Positions 32,701-44,778 of a DNA stretch of 64,000 bases are shown here, piece after piece. This DNA comes from Diadophis punctatus similis (lineage: Eukaryota > Chordata > Lepidosauria > Squamata > Dipsadidae). The position numbers were made by a program, and so were the translations under genes. The stretch is from the NCBI GenBank assembly GCA_023053685.1, contig JALIGW010000003.1, positions 141,047,008-141,111,007 on the forward strand, given 5' to 3'. The notes beneath the pieces are model-generated. The model searched no databases and was not told the origin of the DNA. It was given only the letters and a program-made list of their open reading frames with translations. How positions within the stretch are numbered: position 1 is the stretch's first letter; the number at the start of each line of letters is the position of its first letter.

Positions 32701-33110
32701 CTCTAGACAAACTGCCCTGGAGGGGGTTGGAGAGAGAGATTTTGGTCACAATTTTAACTCCAGCAAAGAAGATAAGAGATTTGCACATTGTTTAGTCCAA
32801 CTATTATATGTATGTGCACATGAGACACCCACAGGGAGAGAAAGGTTGCATGAAAGACATAAATCTGTTTTGAGTCATTGTATTGATCTTCTTCTTCTTC
32901 TTCTTTTTTTTGCCAAGAAACTCAGTGCATAATTTCTTCCCCCTTCATAGGATAATTGATTTGCTAGTTCAAATCTGCCCTTAAAATGTTTTCTGTTCTC
33001 ACAACTTCATTATATTTAGCTTTGTTTTTCCCTCTAGGGTTCTTTTGAGAGAAAAGTTCAGAATCAACAATATTCTCGTGTACTTCTTCTCCACTCTTCC
33101 TTACGTTAGC
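32701..33110. other. No recognised feature
   Basis: Nothing recognised apart from a CTT run near 32888-32905. Confidence 0.5.
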
Positions 33111-33439
33111 CAGGGGTGGGCAAACTACAGCTCTTTGAGGACCTGTGGACTTCAACTCCCAGAATCCTCATCTCAGTTCTTGCTCCCTACCTGGCTCTAT
33201 CAACAGAGCACTGGGGGCCCAGTGATGATTTCATGGTCCCCCCCCAGGGGTCTGCAGAACATAGGTTGAGAACCACTACCATAAGCCATTTCACACTAGG
33301 AATTTTTTTTCAGATTTTTTTCAGATTTTTCGGCACTGTGCATGCATAGGCGCACTTTGCACGTGCGCACCCATGAGGCACAGCCACGTGGTGTGGGTGG
33401 AAGTAAACCAGCAGTGAGGTAAGTTAGAACCCACCCCTG
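33111..33439 (+). mobile_element. Mosaic of three MITE fragments
   Basis: A left end of the CAGGGGTGGGCAAACTAC type (33111) is followed by a SPIN-like right end (GGTTGAGAACCACTA, near 33266-33280), then by the right half of a GGTGGGTTC-family element ending GAACCCACCCCTG at 33439. None has a visible complete partner. Confidence 0.6.
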
Positions 33440-33536
33440 CTCCGTCCCATCCATGTATCTGTGGCAGATTGGTGAGCAGAAACTCAATAGACTGTGGCAA
33501 AATCCACATAATATCAAAGCTAATCCATAGCTGAGC

Positions 33537-33896
33537 AACAAGTCTAGTTTAATGAAAAGAAGGACTAGGGGTGACATGATAGCAGTGTTCCAATATCTAA
33601 AGGGCTGGCACAAAGAAGAAGGAGGTCAACCTATTCTCCAAAACACCTGAAGGAAGAACAAGAAGCAATGGATGGGAACAAACAAGGAGAGAACAAACCT
33701 AGAATTAAGGAGAGATTTCCTGACAGAACAATTGGTGGAACAGTTTTCCTCCAGAAGTTGTGGGTGCTCCAACACTGGAGGTTTTTAAGAAGAGATTGGA
33801 CCAAGCACTTGTCTGGAATGCTATGGGGTTTTCTGCTTGAGCAGGGGTTGGACTAGAAGACCTCCAAGATCCCTTCCAACTCTGTTATTCTGTTAA
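33537..33896 (+). mobile_element. CR1 LINE 3' end
   Basis: The sequence GGACTAGGGGTGACATGATA through GGACTAGAAGACCTCCAAG, ending TCTGTTATTCTGTT, is a typical amniote CR1 3' end (family knowledge). It has no intact ORF. Confidence 0.85.
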
Positions 33897-35242
33897 CAAA
33901 CTGCTTCAGCTAAAACAGCACTGTTTAAAACAACATTGTTTTTCTGTACTTATAACAAACAATGTGCTAGACCTTTTAAAATTTACTCTGTAGCTCTCTG
34001 GATGTTGAATTAGGAATCTCACTGATTGAGGATGTGGGCTGGCTTGGTGAACCGCTGCGGATCAAGAATCCACAGACTTCAGAAGCTTCTTGTCCGAACC
34101 ACCCTACCCTCTAATTTAGGTTTTAGAGGCTACTTAACCCATTTTCCAAATTCAGCTTTAGGCATGGCTGCACTTAGCTCCACTTTGGCACTGGAATTCT
34201 CCAGACCAGATGAAATACAGAAATCATCCTGTGCCTATTTTAAAGGAAACAAAGGCCATCCATATTCTGCTCCAAAACAAGGATTCGGAAAATGTCAATA
34301 GCAATAATGTGATTGCAACCTAACTTATTTCGCACCATCCGCATGGCTTTTTCAAATGTGAATTAAATAATAATAATCTGAGCCCACAAAATTTTGTGCA
34401 AGTTGCTCTAGAGCTCTGTACATGTAATTCAGTGCTTGCTCATTATGGTTTCACAAAGCATCTAGCATAAAACTTCTTTATTTCCCCTTGTGTGTACTTA
34501 GAATACTGCAATTTCAAGGCTTTAATAGACTTTATGATTATTCCCTAATGCACCATTATCTTACCATTCACAATAGATAGCAATGCTCCCCATCATTACC
34601 CATGTAACAGTAGTAATACATTTTACAAATGTATCTATTGGAGAGATTATGGCCTTGCTAAAGCTAGTATAATCAAACCCCAGTGCAAATTAGCATCTAC
34701 TTCCAACCAGGCATCAGTTAGACCAACTTTCATCAATAGATCAGCTTTGTTTCACTCATTTTCACAAAGGAAGACTATTTCTTTACTACTTCAGAGCTGG
34801 CCAAGCCCTTAATGCGATACACATGCTGAAATGTATGAGATGATTATCATTTCAGCCTTGAGCTACTTTTCTTGGTGATGCGTTTTCCTTCCATCCATAA
34901 TATCTCAAGTGAATAACCATACGGTTTCCAATAATTACCAGATTCATTAAAAAAACGTATTGTCGTGGAAAGCATATTTGGTTTTGCTGAAGTAGTAGTT
35001 ATTATTATCATTATTATTTGCTGATAAAACACCAGATCACCAATATATTCACTTCCTTGAGAATGCATCTGGAAGGAGTAGATAACTATCACCACTTCCA
35101 AAGTCCATGCTGGCTAGGACAGGAAGTTGTAGTAATTATGAAAGTAAATGTGAGTAGTGAGGACATCATTTATTACACTATAGAGAAAGAGCCTTTGCTT
35201 CTTTCATCATTTTTGGTAATGTCTATGGAGATTCTCAGTCAT
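33897..35242. other. No recognised feature
   Basis: Nothing recognised. Confidence 0.55.
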
Positions 35243-36049
35243 CCCAGGTCATGGTTGTCCCAAAGGTGCTTTTTCAAGAGGAAACTGGACTTTCTGGTTT
35301 CTCGTTGAAGATGTTTCACTTTTCATCAGGGGTGGGTTCTAACTTACCTTGCTGCCGGTTCGCTTCCTCCCACACCGAAGAACTGAAAAATCCGATTTTT
35401 TTAAAAAAAGCTGAACACAAGATGGCAACCGCATGCACAGTGCTGAAAACTCAGCTTCTGTGCATGCTCAGAAGAAGAAAAAAATTCAAAAAAAATTCAA
35501 AAAAATTTCCAAAAAAAGAGATGGTGGCGCCCACGGACTGGCACAGACCGAACCGGTTCCGTGACATCATTGTGATGTCACCAGCGGGTCCCTACCGGTT
35601 CAGGTGAACCAGTCCAAACCGGGAGGAACCCACCCCTGCTTCTCATCCAAGAAGCTTCTTCAGCTCTGACTGGATGGTGGGGAATGGGAGGATTTATACT
35701 CCTTGCAGAAAGAGATTTGAAAGAGGTTTGAAAGAGGGGTCAAAGAGGCCATCTATGTCAAAATTGAAAAGCTTTCTCTTAACAGAGGATGGATGGATAC
35801 GACATCAGCTATCTCCAATCTACAACACAGTCCTTTCAACAGTTCCAAGAAGGCTCCACTCAGGTGACCCTGATGACGCAGACAAACCTCCAGGTGGCTT
35901 AATGACTCGCTAAAAGAATACAAATGACCAGCTGTCTGCAAGGAGTATAAATCTTCATAGCTGAAGAAGCTTCTTGGATGAGAAGCAAAATGCCTTCAAA
36001 GAAAAAACAGAAAATCCAGTTGCCTCTTGAGAAAGCACCTTTGGGACAT
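35243..36049 (+). mobile_element. Long foldback MITE, interrupted by a hAT MITE
   Basis: The left arm (CCAGGTCATGGTTGTCCC, AAGGTGCTTTTTCAAGAGG) and right arm (CCTCTTGAGAAAGCACCTTTG) are inverted. Inner arms pair through AAGAAGCTTCTTCAGC and GCTGAAGAAGCTTCTTGG. A second copy is at 56646-57085. Confidence 0.75.
35327..35638 (+). mobile_element. hAT-like MITE (GGTGGGTTC family), nested
   Basis: Begins CAGGGGTGGGTTC and ends GGAACCCACCCCTG. Flanks CTTTTCAT and CTTCTCAT match at 7 of 8. Confidence 0.9.
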
Positions 36050-36969
36050 TTTTTTTGCAATGAACACTTTCATTTAAAAAGGTTGTTGCTTATACATCTT
36101 TTTGCCTTCCAAAATAGTTTTATTTATCACTTAAAAGAAAAGATGTGGCATATCACTCATTTTCACTTTTTATTTTGATTCAAAGATACATTTGATAATG
36201 GGAAATATGGTTGATGTTTTGCAGCCAATTGCACCTTGTTCTTTGTACAGTATCCTTATTCTGTACACAACATATCACAATTTATCACATGGAACCTGGG
36301 TGACTTGAAGAGGAACTGAATCCACCCAATCCATCTTATTTCCTGCTGGCTTTGATCCCAACAGTGTACAAAGCCCAGATATTTTGGGACTTTCACTTCT
36401 ATCACTTCCCCCTACTTATTCACTTCCCCATTATTGCTAATGCAGTTAAGTTACTTTTCCAGAGCAGTCAAAACAACTCCCAATGAATTCCTGAACTGCC
36501 ATATTAATTTCCCTAGCAGTACTAACCATAGGGAACAAAATACTGCCAACAGAGCAGTGGTTGCCATAACAAAATTAATCATGGTAAAAAGTAGTGAGCC
36601 TAGGTAAAATTCAACTTTTCAGCAGAATGACTAAGAGTTCCATTAAGTTCCAGTACCTACATTTCTGGGCTTAATTTTTTTTAATTCTAAAATTCTGATG
36701 TGCAGACTTCCATAAGTTAGAGTTTGAAGTTCTCCACAACAGAGCCTTCTGTGGTGGAATTAATTCTTAATGCAATTTAGAATCCTGTACCTATAATGTT
36801 TCCTGATGCCACAGAAAATGTAGGGAAACAACAAAAAAATTTCCAGGATTAGCATGTGCTCAATAAATTGTTCCCTGATTTGCACAAGAGACTAGCTTTG
36901 CATTTAGTTCCAGTTGGAGTTCTCAAAGTTAAATGGAAAAGTAAAACCCACTTCAAGGAGCCTATCCAT
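36050..36969. other. AT-rich sequence, no recognised feature
   Basis: Nothing recognised. Confidence 0.55.
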
Positions 36970-37228
36970 CAGAGGTGGAATTCTCATAATTTCCCTACCG
37001 GTTCGCCCAGAACATGCACGCTCACTTTGGTCGCACGGGCGCCTTCCGTGCATGCACGCAGCCCTCCGCACATGCACTTTGCTCATGTGTGTGGCTTGCA
37101 TGCATGCTCGCGGCTTGAAAATGTGGCTAAATAGGATGGCATAGCGCCGGGGCGAGTGGGCAGGTCCCCTGCAGGTTGCTACTACCAGTTTGCCCGAACC
37201 AGTCTGAACCGGCTAAATACCACCTCTG
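36970..37228 (+). mobile_element. hAT-like MITE (GGTGGGTTC family, diverged)
   Basis: Begins CAGAGGTGGAATTC and ends AATACCACCTCTG, with the perfect duplication CTATCCAT. Confidence 0.9.
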
Positions 37229-37917
37229 CTATCCATCTACATTCTTAACATGTTATATTTTTCCTGTATTCAAATACATGGAAATAAGTTTCATTCAAAA
37301 AATTAAGGCTGCTAGATAGTACAATACAGCTAGTGAAAAAAACTGTCATTTCTCATTTCTGCAGTTTGTTCATTTGTTCTGTGATTCCATCCAACACAAT
37401 GATTAACATGATTAATTGAAATAAAGTAAAACAATTAAAACATATTAAAATACACAGTAAATATAATTATATTCTCTCCCTCCCTCCTCCTCCTTCTCTC
37501 AACTCTACTAATTTTAAGGAGGATGGTATGCTAAATGATTTTCATTTGCAATAATGCAGTAATGTATGAAAACTTCATTGACTTACAGGAATATCTCATT
37601 TTGTTTTTTCCCAGGGAGAATTAATATTTTTCCTTAGTGCAGCATTATATGGTCCCATGGCTATGACCTTAGGTCTACTAATATTCTTCCATCCACACAG
37701 CAATGGCTGTTAGTGGACTTAGCATCTGCTGATGCCTGCTTTTTCTCGGGGCTTGAGTTTGATTTGTAGACTTTGCACTCAGGACCATTTGCCTTTTGTG
37801 ATGGCAACTATCTATTTTTGTTGTGGATGGTGTAAAACGGCATTATCCCCCATCTCCACTGCAGCAACCCACCAGCTACATACAGAAGGAAAGAAGGAAG
37901 TTGTTATTACTGGTGGG
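37229..37917. other. AT-rich sequence, no recognised feature
   Basis: Nothing recognised. Confidence 0.5.
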
Positions 37918-38056
37918 AGGGAGTAAAGGGAGACTAGTATAGATCTATTTCAAGCTATTTAGCTCTCATCAGCTAGCCATACCCTTCTGGGATTCGAACC
38001 CGGGCTGCTTGCATATTAGGTAGATTATTAACCTCTAAGCCACAGGTTCTCCTCAC
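37918..38056 (-). repeat. tRNA-derived SINE
   Basis: The minus strand has GTGGCTTAGAGGTTAA (A box) and GGGTTCGAATCCC (B box), then a non-tRNA tail. It is not a tRNA gene: no acceptor pairing or 3' half is apparent. Confidence 0.7.
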
Positions 38057-38083
38057 TTTGTTGGCTATACCAGGGGAGAGATT

Positions 38084-38223
38084 CAGTGTTTTTTCTCCAG
38101 TGGGATCAGTCTATCAGGGCAACCTGGTCTACCCAATTATGGGATGGAAACACTATGCTCTGTCCCATAATTGGGTAGATCAGGTTGCCCTGATAGACTG
38201 GTCTCACTGGAGAAAAAACACTG
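38084..38223. repeat. Long inverted repeat, about 61 bp arms
   Basis: The left arm starts CAGTGTTTTTTCTCCAGTG and the right arm ends CACTGGAGAAAAAACACTG. The arms pair almost fully around an 18-base spacer. No target duplication is identified. Confidence 0.85.
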
Positions 38224-38395
38224 ACTCATGTCTAGGTTTCTTTGCAACTTTTTGTTACCGTACATATGTGTCTCGAAACTATTTTGTCAGAATCTTTGTC
38301 TCAGTATCCACTCTGCAATGCAGTATCGATTCTAATGCTTCAATCCAGAGTCGGATGGAGAGTTGAGCCCAATCATTTTGTAATTTTGATTGATG

Positions 38396-39163
38396 CCTTG
38401 GTGAAGATTGGTGCACCAGTTGCGGCCATACTTGGAGAAGGAGGCTCTACTCACGGTCACTCATGCCCTTGTCACCTCGCGTTTGGACTACTGCAATGCG
38501 CTCTACATGGGGCTACCCTTGAAGAGTATCCGGAGACTTCAGCTGGTGCAAAATGCGGCTGCGCGTGCTGTGGTGGGTGTGCCAAGGTACACCCACGTGA
38601 CACCGATACTCCGCCAGCTGCATTGGTTGCCCATCGGTCTCCGGGTCCAATTCAAGGTGTTGATCACCATCTTTAAAGCCCTTCATGGCTTAGGACCAGG
38701 ATATCTTCGGAACCGCATTCTGCCTCATACTTCCCTCCGACCGGTTAGGGCCCACAGAGTTGGCCTCCTCCAGGTCCCGTCGGCCAAGCAATGTCGGCTG
38801 GCGGGCCCTAGGGGGAGAGCCTTCTCTGTGGCTGGCCCCGTGCTCTGGAACCAACTACCCCCAGAGACCCGGACTATCCCCACTCTGCTGGCTTTCCGAA
38901 AAGCCATTAAGACATGGCTCTTCCTGCAGGTGGGGGGGACAGCTTAATTCCACCTGAGCCTACCCCCCAAGTATGTATGTGTCGAATGGATGTTGTTGTT
39001 TTAAATAACTGTTTTAAATTTTTGTACTTGTTTTTAAATTTCATGTAATTTTTTGTTTATTCTTGTATTTCTTCTTGCTGTAAGCCGCCCTGAGTCCCTC
39101 GGGAGTTGGGCGGCATATAAGAATAACAAAATAAATAATAAATAAATAAATAATAAATAAGAT
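38396..39163 (+). mobile_element. L2-clade LINE, RT C-terminus and 3' end
   Basis: The 179-codon frame at 38408-38947 carries the LINE C-terminal motifs VTSRLDYCNALY, LQLVQNAAARAV, LHWLPI and WNQLPPETR. The element is 5' truncated and lacks the catalytic RT core. The tail ends with AAGCCGCCCTGAGTCCC, GGGCGGCATATAAG and AATAA repeats, typical of L2-type elements. The frame is open and looks relatively young, but it cannot act alone. Confidence 0.88.
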
Positions 39164-39798
39164 TCTACCATGCATTGATGGTTGGCTGGAGGCACCTGTT
39201 CTGCTGGCACCACTGTCATCACCCTGGTCCAGGAAAATGCAGGCAATCCATTAGCAAGAATATAAACTTTAGCTAATGGTTAATGGTTCGGCAGACTCAA
39301 CCTTGTCCTTCAGTTGGGTAACTGAGAAGGGAAAGATGACAGGTGGTGTTTTAATTCAACCCAGCAAAAGCCAATATTTGCTCATAGAAGACTGAATCCA
39401 CCAGGGCCATCTCCTGTACAAGCCCATATGACATCTAGGAGAGCAGTGCAACAGTGTAAGAGCATTCTGGTGCTGATCCCAGTTCTGTTAATGAATTTTG
39501 TGACCTCTTGAAAATAAAGTCAAGCTCTACGACGGAGCTTCCAGAGAGTTCTTTAATAAGTATTTTATTTTATAGCCTTTGAGATAACAAAAAATGGAAA
39601 CAGGTTTCCAGGATTTTCCAAGGAGTAATAATCATGTCAGCTTGGCAGGAAGGAAATCGTTTTCTTTTCTATGACGTTCTTTGCAGAAAGCACAATCCCG
39701 GTGAAATCTTATTCTTTGGCCCAAATTACTAAGGAAACATATATATAAGTAACCAGCAGAAGAAGATGAACAGTGTACTCTGGCTGATGGTACTGAAC
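39164..39798. other. No recognised feature
   Basis: Nothing recognised. Confidence 0.55.
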
Positions 39799-40317
39799 CA
39801 GTGGTGGGTTCCTACAGGTGCGGTCCACTCTATAGCACCGGTAGCGGCCCGCTGGTGACATCACAGTACCAGTGCGGTCAGTTGCTGGTGCCTGGGCGCC
39901 GCCATTTAAAAAAAATTTTTTTTAATTTTTTAAAATTTTTCTTCTGCACATGCCCAGAAGCCGAGCTTTCGGCACTGCGCATGCGCTGCCTTCCTACCCC
40001 ACAGTGAGCCCAAGCAGTGGAGGATGGCTGAGGGAGCGTGTGAGATGCTGAAAGAACGGGCGGCAGGAGCTATCTCCATTCCCCTCCCTTCAGCAGTCCA
40101 AGAAGCCACGAACACGCGGTGATGATCCTAGGCATTTTTGCACGTTTGAGGCTTCTTGAGCTGCCGAGGGGAGGGGGAATGGCAGGCCCTATCTCAGTTC
40201 CCCTCCCTTCAGCAGTCCGAGAAGCCACGCCCACCCGGTCACATGGCCGGCAAGCCACACCCACAAAATAAGCCACGCCCACAGAGTGGTAGTAAAAAAA
40301 TTAAGAACCCACCCCTG
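39799..40317 (+). mobile_element. Long hAT-like MITE (519 bp)
   Basis: Begins CAGTGGTGGGTTCC and ends AAGAACCCACCCCTG, with the perfect duplication TACTGAAC. It belongs to the same subfamily as 23490 and 47910. Confidence 0.93.
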
Positions 40318-41640
40318 TACTGAACAGTAATAAAGGATGGCCTTCCATTACCACGCTGAAATTGTCCATGCTCACCATACTCTGCCTGGCTGAAGTCAGG
40401 AAGATAATCAAGGGATTTCTGGCTAGCAAGTTACATCCAGCTAGGCAGAAGCCTGACAAAAAGAGGGAGACACGTCCCATTTGGCAGCCATGAGAATTGT
40501 AATGAGTAAATGTCTTAATAGGGGAAAAAAACCCGCTCTCCTATTTCTTTGCTGCAAATAACAGAGCTACGATTATTTAAGCCATGACCTGGGTAGTTTC
40601 AAACAGAGAAGCAAAATTCAATAAATGTCTCTGCAGATTGCTCTTTCCTAGAAATGCAAGATGAATTAAAAAGAAGGCAGGTGCTGAATGTCAGATGTTT
40701 ACCCGCATCAGACTGTTTGACTCTCTTCAACACAGCAGCTGGTCGTGTAGAAATGACTGTTGCTATCTCTAAGGATGGTTTTCCTCTCTGCTTATTGGCT
40801 GTGCCTGCCAGCCAACTACCAGAGGTAATTCATCATTGTTACATGCATAGTAACCATGTGGTTATCTGAATAATGTATTGGCTATGCCTATAGCCTTGGA
40901 TTTTTTTTTAACTTCAGAACCATTATTTGTGGACAATTTTTAATACTTTCAGCCCATTTTAAATATCATTTGAATGGAGAAAGGCCTGCTACTGTTTTCA
41001 TGTCTACTTACCGGTATAGGGGCAGCCAGCCACAAGTCCTTTTCTCACAAAAAGGCCCCCAGATTTCTCTAGCATTATTCTAATCTATTAAATCATTGTT
41101 GCATTGATGGATGATTGCAATCAAATTCATTCCTCTGATCAAAATTAATGCAGATCATTTCAATCTGTCCCCCAAGTTTATTAACAAAAGGTGCATAAGG
41201 GCTTCAGGGATTTTACTTTGTGGTTTATACAAAAGTAATCCCAAGAAACAATGGATTTTGTTGGCTTTGTACAAATGTTCACTTGTTCTCATGGTTCCAA
41301 CAGAACATCTCACTTTTCAATCTGTCATTAAAGGACACACTGCATTTCTTATGTATCTCTTATATATTTATCCATAGTCTTCCTTGCAAATCTCTTGCAG
41401 TAATTAACTCAGTTAAATTGTTTAACTCAACTGTCAAACCCAACTATCTTGATCTCTGATATATTAATTTTCAGATCCATAATCCTCACTCATATGATTT
41501 ATCTAATCTGCAAACCTCAAACTATTTTCTTTCTCTGTCCACAACATGGTACTGTCTACATAGAAAACTGTATCTCCATAAATTATTCATTCATTTCCCT
41601 GAGGAATCAAAATCATTCATCTGCCTGATCAATGCACGTA
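40318..41640. other. AT-rich sequence, no recognised feature
   Basis: The 71-codon frame at 40654-40869 has no recognisable domain. Confidence 0.5.
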
Positions 41641-41918
41641 GACTGGACTGGACTGGACTGGACTAGGAGTAGAGTAGAGTAGAGTAGAGTAGAGTAGAGT
41701 AGAGTAGAGTAGAGTAGAGTAGAGTAGAGTAGAGTAGAATATTATTTATTTATTTGTTTGTTTGTTTGTTTGTTTGTTTGTTTGTTTATTTATTTATTTA
41801 TTTAGTCATTTTTATATGCCGCCCAACTCCCGTAGGACTCAATAGAATAGAATAGAATAGAATAGAATAGAATAGAATAGAATAGAATAGAATAGAATAG
41901 AATAGAATAGAATAGAAT
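41641..41918. repeat. Compound pentanucleotide and TTTG/TTTA microsatellite with an L2 tail
   Basis: In order: a GGACT repeat (41641-41664), an AGAGT repeat (about 41668-41735), TTTG/TTTA repeats (41740-41803), an L2 3' tail in minus orientation (ATGCCGCCCAACTCCCG), and an AGAAT repeat (41840-41918). Confidence 0.92.
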
Positions 41919-42460
41919 TCTTTATTGGTCAAGTGCAATTGCACACACAAGGAATCTGTCTCTGGTGCATAAGCTCTCAGTATACATACAACCAGTAGTG
42001 GGTTCCTACCGGTGCGCTTTCCGCTGTTCTTCGCCGCCGAGCCGAAGACGCTGGCGGTGTTTGCGGCGCGGGGCTTCCCCCGCCCGCTTTCCCGGGACGC
42101 CGGGATGCCGCCATTTGCGTTCTTCTTTGCGCAAGTTTGCGCAGAGGGCAGAAGAACACAAATGGCGGCATCCCGGCGTCCCGGGAAAGCGGGCGGGGGA
42201 AGCCCCGTGCCGCAAACGCCGCCAGCGTCTTCGGCTCGGCGGCGAAGAACAGCGGAAAGCGCACCGGTAGGAACCCACTACTGCATACAACCAACAAAGT
42301 GGTAGTCATAAGATACCAATAGGAGTAGGTAATAGGAAAGATGAGAAGGATAATAGTAATACAGTCCTGCTACATGGTTAGATATCCTTAGGCATTGATA
42401 GTGCTGCGGGAATTATATGTTTAGCAAAGTGATGGAAGCATTCCTTATACAATTATTGAT
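41919..42460 (-). mobile_element. CR1-type LINE 3' end, interrupted by a hAT MITE
   Basis: The same 3' end as 11061 (TTCTTTATTGGTCAAGTGC, CACACAAGGAATCTGTC), directly beside the AGAAT microsatellite. It continues after the insertion at 42284. Confidence 0.75.
41993..42283 (+). mobile_element. Near-perfect 291 bp GC-rich palindromic hAT MITE
   Basis: Begins CAGTAGTGGGTTCC and ends GGAACCCACTACTG, with the perfect duplication CATACAAC. The arms of about 135 bp differ at only a few positions. The centre contains TTTGCGCAAGTTTGCGCAG. Confidence 0.95.
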
Positions 42461-43726
42461 AACTATATTGAACAACAGAGGGACCATCACAGATCTTTCC
42501 CTTACACCTCACTCAGTGTTAAATCATCCACTATACATTCCATTTATTCTCATATATGTTTTACTTCCATCACACTAAAGGATGGTGCACAGAACAGAAC
42601 AGGAAAAAAATGGGAAAGTCTAAATAAATTCCTATCTTAACATACAAAATGCTGCTGCTATAATTAACAGGCTCAATATCCTATGGCCCAATATCCAATG
42701 TGGATAAGCAGGACCTTACAGAGCTCACTTCCTGTATTACCTTCAGCAGCATCTCGGTAAACATTTCCGGTTCAGTTACATTTTGGCTGAACAGGATATT
42801 ACAATGCCAGAGTTTACATGCTAAAGTTTTGTTGAACCAGATGGCACGGCAATCATAGCTAAACATTTCAGTTTGAAAGCTAAAAATGCCTGAAAGTGTT
42901 CCTCCCATAGGCCTACTGCTGCAGTCTTACACTTCCTAATGAATTCTTCTTAGCTCTGTTAGATTGGGCTGAAATGCTTGAGGGATTTCTGTTGTTGAGC
43001 TGAAAATCTGCAATACTTTTTTTTCCTTGTGTGTGATGAATTGGCTTTTTTGCCCACATGCCAGGGTCTGTCTTCCTGTAGAGAGTATCAGACCTTTTCA
43101 ATTATTTACACATTAGGCCCCTCTAGGTTTTAACTGGCTGCAATTGTGCATCTGCTTGAACATTTCTTTTAAAAGAGTTCTTTGTAGCCAAAGGTTATAA
43201 ATTCTGTTTTTTCAGACTAAGAAAGATAGTGAATGGCTGGAGTATTTCTGTGCTACAGATAACAAAACACTACATTCTCTTTTGAAATTTCCAGCTAAGT
43301 ATTTTATTTTCTTAGGAGAGGTAAATGAGCCTTAAAGTGCATATTTCCAGTTTCTGCAATGCGGGGATGTTTCTTGGTGTTAGTCAACACCAAATGGTAT
43401 CACTGGAGGAAGGACTAAGGGTTCTCTGGTCAAAAAATGAGGGTCATCTTCCATAAGCACTTCAGGACCTAACTGAAAACTAAGGTACAATCCCACTGCA
43501 TGAATGAAGGGTACTGTACTCTAAGAACTTTCTCCTGCTAAAGTTTTAGTGCCCCAGGCCATAAACTACACAAAGGACAATTCCTGAGTAGAACTATAGA
43601 GAGTGCATATTGGATTTGCACAGGAAATGTATCAGACAAGAGGGACCAGCATGGTTCTTATTACACTGCCGTTCATAGGCTCTTAGAAAAATATTTCCAA
43701 TGGATCTGAATTAGTAAAATTATTTG
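42461..43726. other. AT-rich sequence, no recognised feature
   Basis: Nothing recognised. Confidence 0.55.
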
Positions 43727-44225
43727 TTTGTTTGTTTATCAAATTTATTTGGCTGTCCACCTTACAGAAAGTGACTCTGGGCAGCATACAACAATCCAGT
43801 ATACACAGTTTATAAATCAGGCAATCATCAGTTAAAACCCGTATTTAATAATTACGAATAGCAATTATTAAATAATTGTGAAAAGGAATTAAAAAATTAT
43901 AATAGCAAAGTTAAAACAGGAAAGGGGAATAATAGATGGATTATTATTGTTAATAATAAGGGAACCAGCTCACATTCAGTCATCCCCTGGAGTGCAGGGG
44001 CATAATCAGGTCTTGAGAGATGTATGGAAGTTGAGGAATGTTGGGGCCAATCTTATCTTTGGGGAGAGAAGAATCCACAATATGGGAACTACATCAGAAA
44101 TTGTCCACTGCCTAGGGCCAGACAAATGTAGCTCTCTAGACATTAGAACCAGTAACATATTCATTCTGTGAGACCAGTGTAGCTCGGGCAGCAGAGATAT
44201 AATGTACACTCTACTAGAAATACAC

Positions 44226-44452
44226 AAAGCAATAGCAATAGCACTTAGACTTATATAGCGCTTCACAGTGCTTTACAGCCCTCTCTAAGAAGTTTACAGA
44301 GTCAGCATATTGCCCCCAACAATCTGGGTCCTCGTTTTACTGACCTCGGAAGGATGGAAGGCTGAGTCAACCTTGAGCTGCTCAGAATCAAACTCCTGGA
44401 GTGAGCAATGAGTTAGCCTGCAATACTGCATTCTAACCACTATGCCACCACG
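44226..44452 (-). repeat. tRNA-derived SINE
   Basis: The same family as 7325, in minus orientation, with the AGCAATAGCAATAGCACTTA end and TGTTGGGGGC body. Confidence 0.88.
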
Positions 44453-44540
44453 GTTCAGTGGTGCTCGTGCCGCTGCATTTTAGACCAGCTGAAGTTTCTG
44501 GATACTCTTCAGTACATTCCCATCTAGAATGCATTGCTGC

Positions 44541-44778
44541 ATAGGCCAGTAGTTAGAGTGCAGTACTGCAGGCTACTTCTGCTGACTGACAGCTGCCTGC
44601 AATTTGGTAGTTCAAATCTCACTAGGCTCAAGTTTGACTCAGCCTTCCATCCTCCCAAGGTGAGTAAAATGAGGACCCAGATTGTTGGGGGCAATATGCT
44701 GACTCTGTAAAACCGCTTAGAGAGAGCTGTAAAGCACTGTGAAGCAGTATATAAGCCTAAGTGCTACTGCTATTGCAA
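44541..44778 (+). repeat. tRNA-derived SINE
   Basis: Same family. The head is AGTAGTTAGAGTGCAG, the B box is AGTTCAAATCTC, and the tail is GTGCTACTGCTATTGC. Confidence 0.88.

Noticed and set aside
37978..38056. Possible tRNA gene (A and B boxes on the minus strand)
   Set aside because: Lacks acceptor-stem pairing and a tRNA 3' half, and runs into a SINE body.
40654..40869. 71-codon frame as a possible exon
   Set aside because: No recognisable domain, no supported splice sites, and the length is expected by chance.
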